Positions 62,827 to 64,000 of a stretch of DNA of 64,000 bases are shown here, one piece after another (the stretch's first letter is position 1; each line of letters starts with the position of its first letter). The notes below the pieces were generated by a model. The model searched no databases. It saw only the letters and a list, made by a program, of their open reading frames with translations, and had not been told where the DNA came from. Source of the stretch: Brevibacillus sp. SYP-B805 (lineage in GTDB: Bacteria > Bacillota > Bacilli > Brevibacillales > Brevibacillaceae); assembly GCF_011059135.1 (NCBI RefSeq), contig NZ_JAALGD010000010.1, forward strand, positions 1 through 64,000, in the 5' to 3' direction. Made by a program: the position numbers and the translations under genes.

Positions 62827-62852
62827 GGTCCCCAATAGGGGCCTCTTTTTGT
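62827..62852 (+). terminator. Possible terminator after the mgtC-like gene
   Basis: CCCC (62830-62833) pairs with GGGG (62838-62841), with imperfect outer pairs, followed by CCTCTTTTTG. Confidence 0.5.
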
Positions 62853-62998
62853 TTATGAGCCCAATCATTGCACAAACCGGTTGGATGAATTCGGTCTGAC
62901 TGTCATCAATAATCTATAGTAAAGTGACATATAGAAAGATCAGCCTTCGATCTTCGATGCAACAAGTTGTGCATGATTTTGTGCTAAAGGTGGCCACC

Positions 62999-64000
62999 AT
63001 GTTAGACAAAAGAACAATGCATATGTTGCAGTTTCTTGTGCAATCCCGGCGTTACGTGTCGATCAAGGATCTGATGGAGCATTTTTCCATCTCGCGCAGA
63101 ACGCTGTACTACGATATGGACAAAATCAACTACTGGCTGAAACAGGCGGGATTGCCGCCCGTGCCGTACATCTATGCGAAAGGGTTTTACCTGGATGAAG
63201 CCAGCAGGCAAGCCATCGCGCAAATGACCGGGGAAGCGAAACCGGTTGTCCACTCCCTGCGGGCACGCGAGAGGCAGATGTATTTGCTGCTGTATCTGCT
63301 GGTGACCAAGGAACGCATCACCACCCGCGAATGCATGGAGAAGACGGGTGCCAGCCGCAATACGATCCTGCTTGATATCCGGCAGATCAAAGAGGAACTG
63401 AACCCGTACGGCCTGGCCTTGTCTTACTCGCAGGGGAAAGGCTATGAGATCGTCGGGGATGAAATGGTCAGTCGCAAGGTGTGGAGCCATTATGCACAGT
63501 TCCTCCTTCACAATGGGCATGAACCGCTGCTGCATGAGCTTCTTCAGGAAGGGCATGGGGAAGTTCCGTTTCCCGAGACCATTCATCAGTGGCTGGCGGA
63601 GTGTGAAAAACATCTGCAGCTGCAGTTTGCCGAGGATGCGATCAAACAGTTGGGCTATCTCTTCTCGTTTACGGTAAAACGGGTGATGGCGGGGCATCTT
63701 GTCCGCTTTCCACCAGGACAGGTCAAGCACGTGAAGACGACCCGGCATTATCGCGTCATCACCTCCCTGGAACGTCTCGTGCACACCGTGCTGCCGGAGC
63801 ATGAAAAATGCTACATGGCCACCTTGTTGCTAAGCGCCAAGGTGAACGAATTCGGCCCGTCGATGCAGCACAATGAAATGCCTTTTTTACAGGAAGCCAT
63901 CAAAAAAATGGTGGATCTCTTTGAAATGAGGGCGTGTGTGGCATTTGACCAGCGGGAGGAGTTGGAGCGGAACCTGTACATTCATCTCCAACCTGCCTAT
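62999..64000 (+). CDS. BglG/MtlR-type transcriptional regulator, 3' end beyond the window
   Basis: The open frame runs from ATG 62999 to the window edge without a stop (334 codons). The N-terminus is an HTH domain (YVSIKDLMEHFSISRRTLYYDMDKIN), a second HTH-like region follows (TTRECMEKTGASRNTILLDIRQIKEEL), and the rest looks like PRD domains. Proteins of this type are antiterminators or activators controlled by the phosphotransferase system; the operon they control usually lies next to them, here beyond the window. AAGGTGG lies before the start. Confidence 0.85.
   Translation, partial: MLDKRTMHMLQFLVQSRRYVSIKDLMEHFSISRRTLYYDMDKINYWLKQAGLPPVPYIYAKGFYLDEASRQAIAQMTGEAKPVVHSLRARERQMYLLLYLLVTKERITTRECMEKTGASRNTILLDIRQIKEELNPYGLALSYSQGKGYEIVGDEMVSRKVWSHYAQFLLHNGHEPLLHELLQEGHGEVPFPETIHQWLAECEKHLQLQFAEDAIKQLGYLFSFTVKRVMAGHLVRFPPGQVKHVKTTRHYRVITSLERLVHTVLPEHEKCYMATLLLSAKVNEFGPSMQHNEMPFLQEAIKKMVDLFEMRACVAFDQREELERNLYIHLQPAY

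Overview
The window reads as a chromosome segment from an endospore-forming member of the Bacillales with moderate to high GC. It runs from just outside the dnaA/oriC region along one replichore. The evidence is the conserved order mnmE-mnmG-rsmG-noc-soj-spo0J, then rpsF-ssb-rpsR-yybS-gdpP-rplI-dnaB(dnaC)-purA, then walRKHIJ-htrA-rlmH, almost all on the + strand, together with two perfect parS sites and sporulation genes (yyaC, a YjcZ-type miniprotein). The exact genus cannot be fixed from sequence reading alone.

Layout. 1-360: a four-hairpin structured RNA-like stretch, probably a mobile-element remnant. 360-5060: tRNA and rRNA modification genes and an MgtC-family protein. 5062-8399: chromosome segregation and nucleoid occlusion. 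8417-15346: mixed housekeeping and membrane genes. This part holds two copies of a ~250 bp non-coding element (6144-6395 and, inverted, 11474-11722). Each copy sits between duplicated terminator hairpins. 15438-15553: a DnaA-box cluster. 15692-26441: secreted oligoendopeptidase, ychF, ribosomal proteins, c-di-AMP phosphodiesterase, replicative helicase and purA with a PurR operator. 26594-36498: a small Sm-like protein, an attenuated M23 peptidase gene and the Wal cell-wall regulatory operon with HtrA. 36584-37296: rlmH, where the conserved core ends. 37297-38604: a low-GC islet with a frameshifted DUF3800 gene, bounded by duplicated rlmH 3' ends in the manner of SCC elements.

After rlmH the window becomes accessory: mqo, a GyrI-like protein, a Phd/ParE toxin-antitoxin pair, a Fur-controlled siderophore ABC transporter divergent from a YcgT/FNR-type reductase, and then a long catabolic region. 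There, two DUF3870 genes are each followed immediately by a similar RNA leader. Each leader has a compact aptamer-like fold whose closing stem shares an arm with an intrinsic terminator. The first leader (48329-48462) precedes a branched-chain-type ABC transporter with a fused LivG-LivF. The second (53509-53614) lies inside the operon, before a flavin monooxygenase/FMN reductase pair, an unknown protein, fumarylacetoacetase and homogentisate dioxygenase. This looks like uptake and degradation of an aromatic acid under two-step attenuation control, and it is the best candidate for an undescribed system here. The right end carries an RsbT-like ATPase with an unusual histidine kinase-RsbR-STAS fusion, glycerate kinase, a second MgtC protein and the start of a BglG/MtlR-type regulator that runs off the window.
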